Positions 40,420 to 49,751 are shown, counted from the first letter of the stretch. The stretch: 64,000 nt of DNA from Rathayibacter oskolensis (GCF_900177245.1 NZ_FXBM01000002.1:434001-498000), one strand, 5' to 3'. The notes: generated by a model from the sequence alone, not told the origin. A program made the numbers and translations.

Positions 40420-41744
40420 CGCGGGGTGTCCTTGCTGGGTGGGTCTGCGAGCGTGAGATCGACGTCTCGGGTCTCGCGGACCACGAGCACGACGAGGAGG
40501 GAGATCGCCGCGACGGTGATGAGGTACAGCGAGATGGGGATGGTGCTGCCGGAGGTGGAGTAGAGCACGGTCGCGATGACCGGCGCGAGCGCACCGCCGA
40601 GAATGCCACCGAGGTTGTAGCCCACGGCGGAACCCGTGTAGCGGACCGGGGTGTCGAACAGCTCGCTCGTGAACGCTGCCAGTGGCGCGTAGACGATGCC
40701 GTAGGACGCCATGCCGCCGGTGAAGGCCAGGACCATGAGGCTGAAGTCGCCGGTGTCGAAGAGGGCGAAGAACGGGAAGGCCCACACGATCATCGCTACA
40801 GAGCCCGCAATCACGACCGGACGACGACCGATTCGGTCCGACAGCATCGCCGCTAGCGGAATGGTGATCGCGTTCGTCGCCACGCCGATGATGAGGGCCG
40901 CCAGGATCGACGTGCGATCGATGCTCCGCTCTGTCGAGCCGTAGCTCAGCGAGAACGTCGCGATCAGGTAGAACGTCGCGAACTGGCTGATGTTGACGCC
41001 GGCCACGATCGCGATCTCCCTGGGGTGGTGGCGCAGCACGTCGAACAGCGGCACGCGCCCACTGCGGGCGTCTCGGCCGTCGGCCCGGGCTCGAAGGTAC
41101 ACCGGCGACTCTTCGACGTGCTGGCGCACGTAGAGCCCCACCCCGACGAGAAGGATGCTGACCAAGAAGGGGACGCGCCACCCCCAGTCGAGGAACTGAT
41201 CTGCCGGCAGATAACTACCCATCACGAGGAACAGCACGGACGATGCAACGAAACCCGCCACTGGTGCCGCGTTGTTCAATCCGGTGTAGAACCCTCGTTG
41301 ATGGGCTGGAGCATGCTCGGCGAGCATCAGTACTCCGCCGGTGTACTCGCCGCCGTAGCCGAAACCCTGAGCGAAGCGCAGCACGGTGAGAATGATGGGC
41401 GCCGAGACCCCGATCGCCTCGTACGTGGGCAGCACTCCGATGAGGAAGGTGCTGATCCCCATCAGCAGCAGAGTGATCACGAGGGTCCGCTTTCGGCCCA
41501 GTCGATCGCCGATGTGCCCGAAGACGATCGCACCGAGCGGGCGTCCCACGAACGAGATCGCGAAGGTCGACAGCGATAAGAGCATCGCCGCAGCCGGCTC
41601 GGCCGCCGAGAAGAACAACTGCCCGAACACGAGCGCCGCTGCTGTGCCGTAGAGGTAGAGGTCGTAGGCCTCCAGTGCTGTGCCGACGACGCTGCCCGCG
41701 ACGACACGGCGCAACTGACGTGCAGTGGCGGGGCGGGGGGTCAT
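40416..41744 (-). CDS. MFS transporter, metabolite:H+ symporter family (ShiA/ProP-like)
   Basis: 442 aa with 12 hydrophobic segments. GTALEAYDLYLYGTAAALVFGQLFF, GRPLGAIVFGHIGDRLGRKRTLV and RFAQGFGYGGEYTGGVLMLAEHAP are diagnostic of the MHS family, which imports carboxylates, shikimate or betaines with protons. GGAGGAG sits 2-3 nt before the ATG at 41744. The only importer-type MFS in this run. Confidence 0.92.
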   Translation of the reverse strand: MTPRPATARQLRRVVAGSVVGTALEAYDLYLYGTAAALVFGQLFFSAAEPAAAMLLSLSTFAISFVGRPLGAIVFGHIGDRLGRKRTLVITLLLMGISTFLIGVLPTYEAIGVSAPIILTVLRFAQGFGYGGEYTGGVLMLAEHAPAHQRGFYTGLNNAAPVAGFVASSVLFLVMGSYLPADQFLDWGWRVPFLVSILLVGVGLYVRQHVEESPVYLRARADGRDARSGRVPLFDVLRHHPREIAIVAGVNISQFATFYLIATFSLSYGSTERSIDRTSILAALIIGVATNAITIPLAAMLSDRIGRRPVVIAGSVAMIVWAFPFFALFDTGDFSLMVLAFTGGMASYGIVYAPLAAFTSELFDTPVRYTGSAVGYNLGGILGGALAPVIATVLYSTSGSTIPISLYLITVAAISLLVVLVVRETRDVDLTLADPPSKDTPR

Positions 41745-41838
41745 GGCTCCTCCGCGTGAACGCGGTCGATGCGCGCGAGAGACGTCACGAGGATCCACCG
41801 CAGGAGAGTCGCCTCCGATCGAGCCGAGGATGGTCCCG

Positions 41839-42687
41839 TCAAGCTGGACCCTGAACGTCGGTGATCGCAGTCGAGTGCGAGACGTCGTTCCACTCCGCTT
41901 GCTCGCGGGCGACGAGCGCCACCTTGGCGGCCACGGCTGCGAACGAGTCCGCACCGAGCTGGAGGCGTTCGGGCACCGTGTCGCGGTGCGCGAGATCGAC
42001 GATGACGGCCGCGGCTCTCTCGGGGTCGCCGTCCTGCGCGTTATTGGTGTCGGCGGCCCAGCGACGAGTGGCACCCGCGGTGTCCGCGTAGTCGTGGATG
42101 GAGGATTCTGCTGCGACGAGACTGGAGCTGTCGAGGAAGTTCGTGCGGAAGGCACCCGGCTCCACCGCAACGACTCTCACCCCGAGTGGAGCGAGCTCCT
42201 TGCCGAGGCCCTCCGAGATCGCCTCGACGGCGAACTTCGTCGAGGCGTAGACGCCCCAGCCCGGACGTGACACGAAGCCGGCCACGGATGAGATGTTGAT
42301 GATCGTGCCTGACCGCTGCTGCCGCAGCACAGGCAGGACGCCCCGGGTCACGGTCAGCAGCCCGAAGACGTTGACCTCGAACACGGCGCGCACCTCCGCG
42401 TCGCTCGCCTCCTCGATGGCGCCCAGCAGACCACGGCCGGCGTTGTTCACCAGCACGTCGATGCGCCCGAATCGCGCGGTGCCTCGATCGACCGCGACCG
42501 CGACGCTCGCGGCGTCCGTCACGTCGAGGGGGAGCGCGAGCAGAGCGTCGCCGGCGTTCGGGAATCGCTGGGTGATGGACTCGGGTCGGCGGGCGGTCGC
42601 GATGACGTGATCTCCCCTGGAGAGGGCTTCGCGGACGATCTCGATGCCGAAGCCGCGAGAGGCCCCGGTGATGAACCAGACGGACAT
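41839..42687 (-). CDS. SDR family oxidoreductase (copy A)
   Basis: 282 aa classical short-chain dehydrogenase: cofactor motif TGASRGFG near the N-terminus, NNAGRG, catalytic Ser in NISSVAGF and YASTK. The closest relative in the window is the SDR at 47834-48664 (same MSxWFITGASRGFG start and NNAGRGLLGA), so both ends of this run hold duplicates. Substrate unknown. Confidence 0.92.
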   Translation of the reverse strand: MSVWFITGASRGFGIEIVREALSRGDHVIATARRPESITQRFPNAGDALLALPLDVTDAASVAVAVDRGTARFGRIDVLVNNAGRGLLGAIEEASDAEVRAVFEVNVFGLLTVTRGVLPVLRQQRSGTIINISSVAGFVSRPGWGVYASTKFAVEAISEGLGKELAPLGVRVVAVEPGAFRTNFLDSSSLVAAESSIHDYADTAGATRRWAADTNNAQDGDPERAAAVIVDLAHRDTVPERLQLGADSFAAVAAKVALVAREQAEWNDVSHSTAITDVQGPA

Positions 42688-42727
42688 GTTCTACTCCTCG
42701 GTCTGTGTGGATGAAGGAAAGGGGTGG

Positions 42728-43162
42728 CTACTGTCGCGACCCGTCGAGCAGCCAGCGAGTGACGGTCATGTCGATGAGCGCGAGCGGCCCGCCCAGCGCT
42801 CCCACCTCGCGGTCGAAGTTCGTGTACTTGCTGCGGAACATCGTCGCGACCTCGCCCTCGGGGTCGAACGGCGCGAGCACTGCCGTTCCTTCGGCGACGA
42901 GCGAGTGCGGGGTCGTCCCATCGATCGCCAACGACACTCGAGGTTCCCCGACGAGGTTGCGGGCCTTGCGGGAGCGCTCGGAGGTCGTGATCCAGAGGTG
43001 CTCGGCGTGGTGCAGGAACCACACAGGCACGAGGTGCGGCGATCCGTTCGGTCGAATCGAGGCGAACCATCCGTGCTCCTCGACAGCCAGCCGGGTCTCG
43101 CGGTCGGGCAGCTCGTGCGTATCAGGCTGTTCCGCCGTGATATCCGGCTTACCTGCGGTCAT
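42728..43162 (-). CDS. PPOX-class flavin/F420-binding protein
   Basis: 144 aa split-barrel of the pyridoxamine 5'-phosphate oxidase superfamily: FASIRPNGSPHLVPVWFLHHAEHLWITTSERSRKARNL is the usual cofactor-binding strand pair. In actinobacteria this subgroup commonly binds F420 or FMN. The ATG at 43162 is chosen for the GAGAGGA a few nt upstream. 40 nt separate it from the next SDR. Confidence 0.85.
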   Translation of the reverse strand: MTAGKPDITAEQPDTHELPDRETRLAVEEHGWFASIRPNGSPHLVPVWFLHHAEHLWITTSERSRKARNLVGEPRVSLAIDGTTPHSLVAEGTAVLAPFDPEGEVATMFRSKYTNFDREVGALGGPLALIDMTVTRWLLDGSRQ

Positions 43163-43227
43163 GGGGTTCCTCTCGGGTAGGTGTCCAGGCGAGTGGTGAG
43201 GTCCGGTCGGCGGGTCCGCGGAGCGGC

Positions 43228-44037
43228 TCACTGAACGTCCGTCCCCAGCAGCTCCTGGGTGATCTGGTGGAGCCTGCGCTGCATGTCGGCGTTCAGCGCC
43301 ACACGGCTCGGAGATTCGACCTGTCGCTCGTCGAAGTAGCTGCCGGACGGCGCGGTCGTGGCGGCGGCCGCCAGCAGGTTGCGAGCACCCTCGGTCACGT
43401 CGCCGCCACCGACACCGAACATGGCGTGCAGCAGCCCCGTGGAGACGACACCCGGATGCACGCTCATCACTGTCTGCGGGATACGCGCGGCCAACCGAAT
43501 CGAGTTGGTCACGACGGCCAGCTTCGATTGCGCATACGCCGCGATCGGGGAGTAGGAGCGGTGGTCGAAGGAGAGATCGTCGAGGTCCAGCGTCGCCGTC
43601 TGATGGGTAGCGGATGCCACGTTGACGATGCGGCCGTTCGTCGGCATGAGCGGGAGCAGGTCGTCGGTGAGCAGCGCTCCGGCGAGGTAGTTCACCCCGA
43701 AGGTGACCTCGACACCCCAGGCGCCCATCGTTCTGCGAGAGGCACCGGGGACTGCTGCGTTGTTGATCACCACATCGACGGTGTCGGTGACCTCACGTAT
43801 CTGCTCCGCGAGGGAAGTGACGGCGCCGTCCTGCGTGAAGTCAGCGTTGAGGTAGTGGAGCGTTGCGCGATCGGCAGGAGGACCCTGCTGAAGTGCTCGG
43901 ACGGCGCTGGGGAGAGCGCCGTCGCGCTCGGGGCCCTGAAGGAGGAGCGTGCCCCGGCGCTGCGCGAGAAGTCGCGCGGCTGCGAGTCCGATGCCGCTGG
44001 TCGCCCCGGTGAGAACGGTGGTGCTCGGCGGGGTCAC
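43228..44037 (-). CDS. SDR family oxidoreductase (retinol-dehydrogenase-like)
   Basis: 269 aa. TGATSGIGLAAARLLA, NNAAVPG, and catalytic YAQSK; a long variable segment (ERDGALPSAVRALQQG) follows beta-2. It groups with the extended RDH/WWOX-like bacterial SDRs rather than with the two near-identical SDRs of this run. The GTG start at 44037 overlaps the stop of the aldo/keto reductase gene (GTGA). Confidence 0.9.
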   Translation of the reverse strand: MTPPSTTVLTGATSGIGLAAARLLAQRRGTLLLQGPERDGALPSAVRALQQGPPADRATLHYLNADFTQDGAVTSLAEQIREVTDTVDVVINNAAVPGASRRTMGAWGVEVTFGVNYLAGALLTDDLLPLMPTNGRIVNVASATHQTATLDLDDLSFDHRSYSPIAAYAQSKLAVVTNSIRLAARIPQTVMSVHPGVVSTGLLHAMFGVGGGDVTEGARNLLAAAATTAPSGSYFDERQVESPSRVALNADMQRRLHQITQELLGTDVQ

Positions 44038-45023
44038 GGCGCTTCGTCCAGGCGGGTCATGACGGGTTCGGCATAGCGGGCTCCGTAGGCGCGACCGATG
44101 GGGAAGTGGCGGCTCAGCCACCGGGTGACGTCGGCGTCTTGGATGCCGCGACTCGTCTCGAGGTTCTCCTCGAAGTTCGCGAGTCGCCGCGTGCCTGGAA
44201 TGGTGATCACGTTGTGTGCGGCGAGCACCCAGCCGAGGGCGAGATCCGCCGGCGTCGTCCCGTGGCGTTTCGCAAGACGGAAGAGCGGTTCGACGGCGGC
44301 GATATTCCTCGCCAAGTGGCCCTCGTCGAACCGGGGGTATCGCCTGCGTCTGCCGTCGTCGGAGGGGACGTCCTCGGGGCGTCTGATGGCCCCGGAGAGC
44401 AGGCCTCGCCCCAGTGGACTGTACGCGACGAGCGTGATGCCGAGTTCGCGAGCGGTCGGCAGCAGTTCCACCTCTGCTGTGCGCTCGAGCAGCGAGTACT
44501 CGTGCTGCACGGCCGCGATGGGGTAGGTGGAGTGCGCCCGACGCAGGGTCTCTGTCGTCACTTCCGAGAGCCCGACAGCGCGGATGAGCCCCTCGCTCAC
44601 GAGGTCGCCGAGCGCCCCGACCGTGTCTTGGATGGGGGTCGTCGGGTCGATCTGGTGCAGGTAGTAGATGTCGATGTAGTCGGTGCCGAGCCGCCGAAGG
44701 CTCTGATGGAGCGAGGCGCGCACGTGATGGGCGCTTCCCAGTCCGACACGGTCCATTCCGAACTTCGTCCCGATGACGACCTCGTGGCGTCTGCCCTTGA
44801 CGGCGCGACCGACCGCGCGCTCGACGGTGCCGCCGCCGTAGTAGCTCGACGTGTCGACGAAGTCGACTCCCGCATCGAGAACCGTGCGCAGCAGATTCGC
44901 CGCGTCGTGCGAGTCGATCGGACCGTACACGCCTGACAGCGGCATGGTGCCGAACCCCAGTCTGCTGACCTCGAGGTCGCTCCGGCCGAGCGGGACGCGC
45001 TGGTCGTCCGTGAATCCACTCAT
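44034..45023 (-). CDS. Aldo/keto reductase
   Basis: 329 aa TIM-barrel NADPH-dependent reductase: FGTMPLSGVYG, DTSSYYGGGTVE (catalytic Asp/Tyr), VIGTKFGMDR (Lys), YYLHQIDP (His), and C-terminal IPGTRRLANFEEN cofactor site. Related to pyridoxal/methylglyoxal-type AKRs. It overlaps the nhaA fusion gene by 4 nt upstream and the SDR by 4 nt downstream, so these are translationally coupled. Confidence 0.93.
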   Translation of the reverse strand: MSGFTDDQRVPLGRSDLEVSRLGFGTMPLSGVYGPIDSHDAANLLRTVLDAGVDFVDTSSYYGGGTVERAVGRAVKGRRHEVVIGTKFGMDRVGLGSAHHVRASLHQSLRRLGTDYIDIYYLHQIDPTTPIQDTVGALGDLVSEGLIRAVGLSEVTTETLRRAHSTYPIAAVQHEYSLLERTAEVELLPTARELGITLVAYSPLGRGLLSGAIRRPEDVPSDDGRRRRYPRFDEGHLARNIAAVEPLFRLAKRHGTTPADLALGWVLAAHNVITIPGTRRLANFEENLETSRGIQDADVTRWLSRHFPIGRAYGARYAEPVMTRLDEAP

Positions 45024-46942
45024 GAGCCGGTCGCCGGGCCGGGTTCGTTCTGCGGGACCTCGCTGGAGGGCTGGGTGGTCGAGTCGGAACTCGTGTCGCG
45101 CAGCCGGCTGATGAGCGTCTGCGCGTCGTACGGACCGACGAGTCGGCGGCCGTTGAGGAAGAAGGTCGGTACGGCGGTGATGTCCATGGCCTCGGCGTCG
45201 AGCATGTCGTCACGCACCCGCGCCGACACGTCGGGGGAGCGAAGGTCGTTCTCGAACCGTTCCAGATCGAGGCCGAGCTCGCGGGCGTGCCGCATGATGT
45301 CGGTCGGCTGGAGGTGGTCCTGGTCGGTGAAGAGGCGCCGTCCGAACTCGAAGAATCGCCCTTGGAGCGCGGCGGCCTCCGTGGCTTCGGCGGCGGCCAG
45401 TGCGTTGGGGTGGAACGCGGTGAGCGGAGCGTGCCTCCACACGTAGCGGAGCTGGTCGCCGAGCTCGCGCCGCACCTCGTCGATGGAGCCCGAGGCGCGC
45501 AGGCAGAAGAAGCATTGGAAGTCGGCGTACTCGACGATGGTGAGCGGTGCATCCACGGGGCCGGAGATGTGATCGCGTTCCGGGTCGACTGCTCGCAGGA
45601 GGCTCGTCGTCGAGGTGGACGACGAGCGGGACGCGTCAGTGACCGTGAAGATGACGGCGCCCAAGGCGAGGGCGATGAGCGAGGCGGCGAAGACGCCGAC
45701 ACGCGCTTCGTTCTGCGCTCCCTCGTCGTCGATGGCGAGATCGGTGATGAAGAGAGAGATGGTGAAGCCAATACCGCAGAGTGCCGCCCCGCCGGCGATG
45801 CGGTTCAGGGTCAGACCCGGTCCGAACTCACCCATTTTGAACAGTCGGACCAAGGCGGCCGATCCCCAGACGCCGAGGAACTTGCCGACCACCAGCCCGG
45901 CGACGACTCCCCAGGTGAGGGGAGACCTGAGGGCGTCGAGGAGGATCTCGCCGGTGATCTGCACGCCGGCGTTCGCGAAGGCGAACAGAGGGAGGATGAG
46001 GTAGGCCACGTAGGGGGCGTACGCCGAGGTGAGGCGCTCGTTGATCGAGATCGACTCGCGCAGGCTGTTCGCCGCTGCTCGAGCGTATTCAGTGTTCGGC
46101 GATTGCCGGAACGTGTGGGTGAGTTCGACGGCCTGCTCGACATCGCGGCGGGTAGGTCGGTAGACCGGCACCAGCAGAGCGATGACGACCCCGGCGAGGG
46201 TGGGGTGCACCCCAGAGTCGAGGAACGCGAACCACACGACCGCGGAGAGCGCGACGTAGATCGGGCCTCGTCCGCGACGCAGGTAGCGGGTGAAGAAGAT
46301 TCCGATGAGACCCAGGCCGGCCAGCACGAGCGGGAGCGGGCTGAAGCGGTCGGTGTAGACCAGGGCGATGATGCTGAGCGCGCCGATGTCGTCGACCACC
46401 GCGAGTGCGAGGAGGAAGACGCGGAGACGGCCGGGAGCCCTCGGGCCGATCAGCGCCAGGGCACCCACCACGAAGGCTGTATCGGTGGAGATCACGATGC
46501 CCCAGGCGTACACCTGGTCGCCCTGCACGTTGAAGAGGACGAAGATGACGGCGGGCAGGGCCAGGCCTGCGACAGCGGCGGCCACGGGCACGATCGCGCG
46601 GGACCAGTTCGTGAGCTCGCCGATCGCGAACTCCCGCCGCACCTCGAGACCCACAGTGAAGAAGAACAGCGCCATCAGCGCGTCGTTCACGATCGCGTGC
46701 AGGGTGAGGTCGAGGTACTGGCCGGCGAGCCCGACGCTCACCTCCGTCTCCCAGAAGTCGTGGTAGGTCGAGTACGAGATGTTCGCCCAGGCGATCGCCG
46801 CGGCAGTGGCGAGGAGAAGGAGAACAGCGCCCGTTCGGGCCTCGCCGGCGTTCGCGATGCGAGCCGCGATGGACGGCCGGCGCTCGCCGTGGTGAGGTAG
46901 CTCCGGGTCCGGGGAGCGTTCGACGACAGCCAGGTGGGTCAC
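45020..46942 (-). CDS. nhaA: NhaA Na+/H+ antiporter fused to a DsbA-like thioredoxin domain
   Basis: 640 aa. Residues about 20-430 are a complete NhaA with 12 hydrophobic segments, FFFTVGLEVRREF, ISTDTAFVVGALAL and the paired Asp motif VVDDIGAL. After a Ser/Thr-rich linker, about 445-620 is a DsbA/DSBA_oxidoreductase-like domain starting DHISGPVDAPLTIVEYADFQCFFC with the redox pair Cys477-Phe-Phe-Cys480 and a cis-Pro VPTFFLNG. The fusion occurs in other actinobacteria; why antiport and thiol chemistry are joined is not known. GTG at 46942 is chosen because it overlaps the upstream stop (GTGA); the frame is open further upstream. Confidence 0.93.
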   Translation of the reverse strand: MTHLAVVERSPDPELPHHGERRPSIAARIANAGEARTGAVLLLLATAAAIAWANISYSTYHDFWETEVSVGLAGQYLDLTLHAIVNDALMALFFFTVGLEVRREFAIGELTNWSRAIVPVAAAVAGLALPAVIFVLFNVQGDQVYAWGIVISTDTAFVVGALALIGPRAPGRLRVFLLALAVVDDIGALSIIALVYTDRFSPLPLVLAGLGLIGIFFTRYLRRGRGPIYVALSAVVWFAFLDSGVHPTLAGVVIALLVPVYRPTRRDVEQAVELTHTFRQSPNTEYARAAANSLRESISINERLTSAYAPYVAYLILPLFAFANAGVQITGEILLDALRSPLTWGVVAGLVVGKFLGVWGSAALVRLFKMGEFGPGLTLNRIAGGAALCGIGFTISLFITDLAIDDEGAQNEARVGVFAASLIALALGAVIFTVTDASRSSSTSTTSLLRAVDPERDHISGPVDAPLTIVEYADFQCFFCLRASGSIDEVRRELGDQLRYVWRHAPLTAFHPNALAAAEATEAAALQGRFFEFGRRLFTDQDHLQPTDIMRHARELGLDLERFENDLRSPDVSARVRDDMLDAEAMDITAVPTFFLNGRRLVGPYDAQTLISRLRDTSSDSTTQPSSEVPQNEPGPATGS

Positions 46943-47778
46943 GCGGATCCGCCTGCTACCGAGCCGTTCAGAGGTGCTGAATGCTCTTCGGCCCAGTCCG
47001 CCGCGAAGTCGGCGACTTCTTCCCACCCTGTCTGCCCGACGATGCGGTGCGAGCGGCCGGGAAATTCTCTGTACTCCACGAGTGGCGCGCCCTCGGAGTA
47101 GCGCTTGAGAAGCGCTTTCTGCACGGCAGGCGGCGCGACGTGGTCGATCTCACCGGCGATGAGAAGCAGGGGAGCGCGGTCGGGCTTGAGGAAGTCGACC
47201 CGGGTGATGCCGTTCCTGGCCTGAGGGATAGCCAGTACGCCTTCGAAGAACAGCCGGTTGTAGGACGGGATGGCGGATTTCTCCCACTCCCGATCCGAGT
47301 CGGCTCGGCTGAGATCGTTACCGAACGCGTAGTGGAACTGCGACTTGCTGATCGGAGTCGCCGAGTTCCTCCGGAACGGATTCGTCAGTACCGCCGCTCC
47401 GGTGCGGAGGGTCGACCCCCGAAGAGTGAGTACGCCCGCGGTGTTGCCCGGTTCCACCGCGACACCCGCGACGCCGAGGCCGCGGTCGAGCAGCATCTGC
47501 GTGAAGATCCCGCCGAACGAATGGCCGATGATGATCGGCGCCTCCGGCAAGGCTCGGATCGTGCGGTCGAAGTGCTCCACGACCTCCAGCAGCCCGACCC
47601 CCTCGAGAGCACGGGGATCGGCGCGCACCTCTGCGGGGGTGCGGTCGCCGATCCCGGGCCAGGCCGGAGTGATGACCTCGTGCCCACGGGCGCGGAATCG
47701 CTCTGCCCAGCCGGCCCAGCTGGCCGGGGTCATCCAGAGGCCGTGAATGAAGACGACGGGCGGGGTGGCTGAGGGCAT
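46939..47778 (-). CDS. Alpha/beta hydrolase
   Basis: 279 aa. PVVFIHGLWMTPASW, nucleophile GHSFGG, acid in AGEIDHVAPP and His in GRSHRIVG. Resembles the non-haem haloperoxidase/epoxide-hydrolase-like group; substrate unknown. Second gene of the minus-strand run, 55 nt after the leading SDR and overlapping nhaA by 4 nt. Confidence 0.9.
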   Translation of the reverse strand: MPSATPPVVFIHGLWMTPASWAGWAERFRARGHEVITPAWPGIGDRTPAEVRADPRALEGVGLLEVVEHFDRTIRALPEAPIIIGHSFGGIFTQMLLDRGLGVAGVAVEPGNTAGVLTLRGSTLRTGAAVLTNPFRRNSATPISKSQFHYAFGNDLSRADSDREWEKSAIPSYNRLFFEGVLAIPQARNGITRVDFLKPDRAPLLLIAGEIDHVAPPAVQKALLKRYSEGAPLVEYREFPGRSHRIVGQTGWEEVADFAADWAEEHSAPLNGSVAGGSA

Positions 47779-47833
47779 CGATCGTCCTTCGACGTGGGGT
47801 GGGAAGGTGAGGAGTGGCTGTCCGGCGGACGGA

Positions 47834-48664
47834 CTACGCGAGGTCGGTCGACGCGGCCGTGACCTTCTGCCGGACGAGTTCGGCGCTCACCGCATCGACC
47901 TTCGCGCCCACCGCGGACAGGGTGTCGCTGCCGAGGAACAGGCGGGCGGGGAACTCGCCGCTGTCGACGGCGTCGACGATCGACTCGGCACCCTTGACCG
48001 GGTCACCCGGCTGCCGGTGATTCGCGCCGGCAGCCGTCTCTCGCACGTCGCCGACCGGTCCGCTCTCGTAGTCGGCGATCCCAGCCGAGACGGCAAGGCT
48101 CGTTCCATCGAGGAAATCGGTGCGGAAGTAGCCGGGCTCGACGATGCCGGCGGTGACCCCGAGAGGCGCGAGCTCATCGCGGAGCGCTTCGGTGTACCCC
48201 TCCAGCGCGAACTTCGTGGAGCAGTAAACACCGAAGCCGAGAGCGCTGGCGAAACCACCGACCGAGGAGATGTTCACCACGGTCCCGCTCGAGTTCTTCC
48301 GCATGACCGGGAGCACGGCGCGCATGATGGCGAGGGGCGCGAAGACGTTGACCTCGTAGATCGAGCGGATCTCCGACTCTGTCGCCTCTTCAACGGCGCC
48401 GAGCAGGCCGCGGCCCGCGTTGTTGATGAGCACGTCGATTCCACCGAACTGAGCGACGGCCGCGGCGACCGCGATGGTGATCTGGCCGGCGTCGGTGACG
48501 TCGAGCGCGATGGGCATGAGGTTGTCATCGGCCTCCGGGAAGCGGTCGAGCACCTGCTGCGCGTTGCGGGCCGTCGCAACGACCTGGTGGCCGCGGTCGA
48601 GGGCTGCTCGGGTGAGCTCCGCGCCGAAGCCTCGGGATGCTCCCGTGATGAACCAGATACTCAT
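47834..48664 (-). CDS. SDR family oxidoreductase (copy B)
   Basis: 276 aa classical SDR: TGASRGFGAELTRAALDRG, NNAGRGLLGAVEEAT, SSVGGF and YCSTK. Paralogue of 41839-42687 along its whole length. It is the first gene of the nine-gene minus-strand run and diverges from an XRE/MmyB-like regulator gene, its probable controller. Confidence 0.92.
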   Translation of the reverse strand: MSIWFITGASRGFGAELTRAALDRGHQVVATARNAQQVLDRFPEADDNLMPIALDVTDAGQITIAVAAAVAQFGGIDVLINNAGRGLLGAVEEATESEIRSIYEVNVFAPLAIMRAVLPVMRKNSSGTVVNISSVGGFASALGFGVYCSTKFALEGYTEALRDELAPLGVTAGIVEPGYFRTDFLDGTSLAVSAGIADYESGPVGDVRETAAGANHRQPGDPVKGAESIVDAVDSGEFPARLFLGSDTLSAVGAKVDAVSAELVRQKVTAASTDLA

Positions 48665-48826
48665 GGGATGTTCCTGACTGTCGTACCGAAGGGGATGCCT
48701 CGACTGGAGCCGCAGACGTGGATCGAGTCAACTGGGCCAGATCGCGTGGATGAGCCTTCTGCGTGGGCCTGCGCTGCCGGGGTCTGTCGGACCCTCTCAG
48801 GCCGCTTCCGGCGACGTGATGACGCA

Positions 48827-48842
48827 CATAATGAGGTCTCAT
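48827..48842 (+). promoter_or_regulatory. Promoter/operator of XRE regulator copy 3
   Basis: CATAAT (48827-48832) is a near-consensus -10, 8 nt before the ATG. Directly after it ATGAG-GT-CTCAT (48831-48842) is a 5-bp-arm palindrome that includes the start codon, a plausible autoregulatory site in the region shared with the divergent SDR gene. Confidence 0.4.
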
Positions 48843-49749
48843 GATGGAGCGATCCGAACTCAGCGCCTTCCTTCAGGCGCAGCGGGCCCGCTTGCGCCCG
48901 GCCGACGTGGGCCTCGTGCCCGACGTCGTGCCCCGGCGGGTCCCTGGCCTGCGCCGCGAAGAGGTCGCTCATCTCGCGGGACTCAGCACCGACTACTACA
49001 CCCGGTTGGAGCAGGGCCGGAAGGACTCCCCGTCCGACGCCGTGCTGAATGCCATCGCCCGCGCCCTCCTCCTCGACGAGACCGGTCGCCGGCACCTGCT
49101 CGACCTGGCTCGCCCGGCAGCACTCGCGGGCCCGGCGCGGGTGCTGCCTGTGCAGCGGGTGCGCGCCAGCACTCGCCAGCTGATGGAGTCCTGGAGTGAC
49201 CAGCCGGCTCTTCTGCTGGGTCGGCGACTCGACGTGCTCGGAACCAACGCCCTCGGCCGCGCCCTGCTGTTCGACTTCGGCTCGCTCCCGGTCGGCGAGC
49301 GCAACTACCTGCGCTGGCTGATACTGCACCCTCGAGCGAGAACGCTCTACCGGGACTGGGAGACCGTCGCCTCCGAGATGGTGGCCGCTCTGCGACTGGA
49401 CGCCGGCCGCCACCCCGACGACCGAGGCATCCTCGATCTCGTGGGGGAACTGGCGGTGCAGAGCGAGGAGTTCGCCACCTGGTGGGCTGACCAGCGTGTG
49501 ACCGCCCATACCCATGGTGTGAAGCGGTTCCACCACGACGTCGTGGGCGACGTGGAGCTGAACTGGCAGGGACTGGCGCTCCCCGGCGACGAGGACCAGA
49601 CGATCTACGTCTATCACGCTCCTCCCGGCTCGCCGGCTGCAGAGAAGCTTGGACTGCTCGGGAGCTGGGTAGGGGCCCACCCGCCGGAGCTTCACCGGGG
49701 CTCTTCGTCCAGTTCCGGGCCTGATGCGGCAGTCAACGAGCCGGGCTGA
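48841..49749 (+). CDS. XRE/MmyB-like helix-turn-helix regulator (copy 3)
   Basis: 302 aa. FLQAQRARLRPADVGL ... GLRREEVAHLAGLSTDYYTRLEQGRKDSP is the HTH; LDVLGTNALGRALLFDFG and DWETVASEMVAALRLDAGRHP are typical of the MmyB-like domain. Diverges from the SDR that heads the long minus-strand run, so it is the likely regulator of that run. Convergent with the VOC gene, 2 bp apart. Confidence 0.92.
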   Translation: MMERSELSAFLQAQRARLRPADVGLVPDVVPRRVPGLRREEVAHLAGLSTDYYTRLEQGRKDSPSDAVLNAIARALLLDETGRRHLLDLARPAALAGPARVLPVQRVRASTRQLMESWSDQPALLLGRRLDVLGTNALGRALLFDFGSLPVGERNYLRWLILHPRARTLYRDWETVASEMVAALRLDAGRHPDDRGILDLVGELAVQSEEFATWWADQRVTAHTHGVKRFHHDVVGDVELNWQGLALPGDEDQTIYVYHAPPGSPAAEKLGLLGSWVGAHPPELHRGSSSSSGPDAAVNEPG

Positions 49750-49751
49750 CA

